NCBI RefSeq assembly: GCF_042850945.1
Contig: NZ_AP031496.1
Coordinates: forward strand, 4,650,001 to 4,714,000
From: Halioxenophilus aromaticivorans
GTDB lineage: Bacteria; Pseudomonadota; Gammaproteobacteria; Pseudomonadales; Cellvibrionaceae
Reading direction: 5' to 3'
Length of the DNA: 64,000 nucleotides
In this document: positions 62,471 through 64,000 of the stretch, in pieces
Numbering within the stretch: the stretch's first letter is position 1
Layout of the letters: each line of letters begins with the position of its first letter
Notes under the pieces: model-generated
What the model saw: only the letters and a program-made list of their open reading frames with translations
Database searches by the model: none
Told to the model about the DNA's origin: nothing
Program-made: the position numbers and the translations under genes

Positions 62471-64000
62471 ATGGATATTTCACGAGCTATCTACCCTACT
62501 GCCCCTATTATCGCGGCTCTCACTCTGTTGGCAGCCGACGTCAGCACTGCCGAAACACGCATAGAGGAAATTACAGTAACCGCGCGCAAGGTAGAGGAAT
62601 CCTTGCAGCAAGTGCCCGTGGCGGTTACGGCGCTGTCCGGCGAAGAATTGCTGCGCAAAAACGCCATGGACATTGGCAAGCTAGAAGGCATGGCCCCCAA
62701 CGTGAGCTTTGGCCGCCACGGCAACTTTCCCAACTCGGCGCAAATTTCCATACGCGGCATGACCTCCATGGATATTGAGCGATCCTTTGACCCTTCGGTA
62801 GGTGTATCCATTGATGGCGTGTTCACCGCCACCAATGCCAACCAAATGATGGACATGTTCGACGTTGAACAGGTAGAAATTTTACGCGGCCCGCAAGGCA
62901 CCCTCTTTGGCAGAAACACCTTAGGCGGAACCGTTAACGTCACCCGCAAACAAGCCTCAACAGAGGCCCTAGCAGGTGGAGTAGTAATCACCAGTGGCAG
63001 CTACGGCCGATTGGATGGCAAGGCCGCAATTAACATTCCGCTAGGAAGCCAACTGGCGGCTAGGCTGTCGGTATTTTCTAGCCACAGCGATGGCTGGGTG
63101 GATAATCGATACCGCCAGGGGCCAGACCACTTTATGGGCGAAGAAACTCTGGCCGCGAGACTCAACCTTGTGTGGGATGCCAGCGTACGGTTGAGATTTA
63201 AATTAAATTACGACTATTTAAAAGACCGTAGCGATACCGGTTATGTGGTGAATATCACCACTAACGATGGCTACCTCAGCGGCACCGACGTTAATGGCGA
63301 TGATATATATACGCCTTATTTATTTTGCGTACTGGGCAACCTCTGCGAGGGAAAATCCGGCGACCTATATGAAGCCAACGCCGACGATAAAAACATCGCC
63401 AATATCGACCGCGACAGTGTTAGCCTGGAAGCGAACTACGATATTAGCGACAACCTAACACTGACCTACGTAGGTAACTACGCCGATCACTACGAGGATA
63501 TTTGGCTGGATTGGGACGGCGTTGGTAACGCCATCATCGGCTACGACGGCTCCACTCCCGTGTACGGGACTTTTTTCCATACCGATGCCCGCATCCAAAA
63601 CGAGCAAACGCAATCCCACGAATTAAGGGTTGCTGGTGAAATTACCCCGCAATTGGATATTGTCGCTGGTTTGTACTGGTATCAAATGGAATACGATATT
63701 CGGCAAAACGACACCTACTTGGGTTTACCCATTGACTACAACGCCGGCCAGAATTCCAAAAGCAAAGCCGCCTTTGCCGAGGGTAATTTCGCACTTAACG
63801 ACCAGTTTTCTTTAACCTTAGGCCTTCGTTATACCCAGGATGATAAAACCTTTTCCCGTGAAATGATTTTGCTCGGCAGCACCATTTTTGACGTTAATAA
63901 TTTGAACCACGATTGGAGTGAAAGCACCTTTCGCTTGGGAGCAGATTACCAACTTAGTGACGACATCATGCTCTACGCAAGCTACGCCACAGGCTATAAA
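62471..64000 (+). CDS. TonB-dependent receptor, partial (runs off window end)
   Basis: Reads without stop for 510 codons to the last base of the window. Residues 1-28 form a signal peptide (SRAIYPTAPIIAALTLLAA, ending STA). A TonB box-like EEITVTARK is followed by a plug domain with SIRGMTSMDIERSFDPSVGV, VEQVEILRGPQGTLFGRNTL and GGTVNVTRK. The barrel begins with strands such as LRFKLNYDYLKDRSD and FSLTLGLRYTQDDKTF. AAGGATTACCT precedes the ATG. It is the second TonB receptor here; its 3' part, ligand and neighbours lie outside. Confidence 0.92.
   Translation, partial: MDISRAIYPTAPIIAALTLLAADVSTAETRIEEITVTARKVEESLQQVPVAVTALSGEELLRKNAMDIGKLEGMAPNVSFGRHGNFPNSAQISIRGMTSMDIERSFDPSVGVSIDGVFTATNANQMMDMFDVEQVEILRGPQGTLFGRNTLGGTVNVTRKQASTEALAGGVVITSGSYGRLDGKAAINIPLGSQLAARLSVFSSHSDGWVDNRYRQGPDHFMGEETLAARLNLVWDASVRLRFKLNYDYLKDRSDTGYVVNITTNDGYLSGTDVNGDDIYTPYLFCVLGNLCEGKSGDLYEANADDKNIANIDRDSVSLEANYDISDNLTLTYVGNYADHYEDIWLDWDGVGNAIIGYDGSTPVYGTFFHTDARIQNEQTQSHELRVAGEITPQLDIVAGLYWYQMEYDIRQNDTYLGLPIDYNAGQNSKSKAAFAEGNFALNDQFSLTLGLRYTQDDKTFSREMILLGSTIFDVNNLNHDWSESTFRLGADYQLSDDIMLYASYATGYK

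Noticed and set aside
1..64000. tRNA, rRNA, integron or prophage genes
   Set aside because: I looked for tRNA-like cloverleafs near spacers, integrase and phage gene patterns, and found none that I can support.

Overview
The window reads as chromosome of a heterotrophic gammaproteobacterium, probably marine and of the Cellvibrionales/Spongiibacteraceae type. This is inferred from the mix of TonB-dependent receptors, a cyanide-insensitive bd oxidase, an iscR-led suf operon, a BCCT transporter and aromatic ring-cleavage enzymes; no rRNA or other firm taxonomic marker is present. Base composition is moderate (roughly half GC in genes, AT-richer between genes). About 50 protein genes are supported. 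I saw no tRNA, rRNA, CRISPR array or prophage.

Layout. 0-7.3 kb: a heptad-repeat lipoprotein, a beta-carbonic anhydrase/SulP transporter pair (bicarbonate handling), an ABM-domain membrane protein and a KefB/KefG-like potassium efflux pair. 7.4-11 kb: an MFS exporter, ligAB (protocatechuate 4,5-dioxygenase) and a divergent AraC regulator. 11-17 kb: a PHB-depolymerase-type esterase, an HD-GYP protein, an MFS transporter and an intact IS1182-family element (15531-17109) that landed in a palindromic terminator and duplicated it. 17-25 kb: a 1.2 k-residue lipoprotein (four Calx-beta domains, a PQQ sugar-dehydrogenase-like propeller and a two-heme tail), an outer-membrane protein, cioAB (cydAB) and a GbsR/MarR regulator with a candidate operator. 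25-31 kb: a CPBP protease, a TauE exporter, an MscS channel, a PoxB-like enzyme and a DUF2059-like protein.

31-49 kb is the accessory-looking part. A RAYT/Y1-type HUH transposase gene (32112-33074) sits beside nested direct repeats carrying a short motif with core GACACCCA (extended form CTAATCAAGACACCCAT). The same motif is clustered between genes at 35.8-36.2, 43.5-43.7 and 48.5-48.7 kb, with one lone copy at 1.0 kb: 26 exact cores counted between genes. A 295-bp MITE-like element with 21-bp perfect inverted repeats lies at 43769-44063. Between these lies the Fe-S cluster operon iscR-sufBCDSAT, with sufE and a ferric-siderophore reductase gene beyond the 36-kb repeat cluster. The promoter of iscR carries a recognisable IscR-type site.

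49-64 kb: a TPR-sulfotransferase, two TonB-dependent receptors (the second runs off the window end), a BCCT transporter and MarR regulator, an MBL-fold hydrolase, a porin-like barrel, a Tat-exported lipoprotein intradiol dioxygenase and a serine/alanine-glyoxylate aminotransferase. The best candidate for an undescribed system is the RAYT-type transposase with its dispersed, directly repeated GACACCCA clusters, which do not look like classical palindromic REPs.
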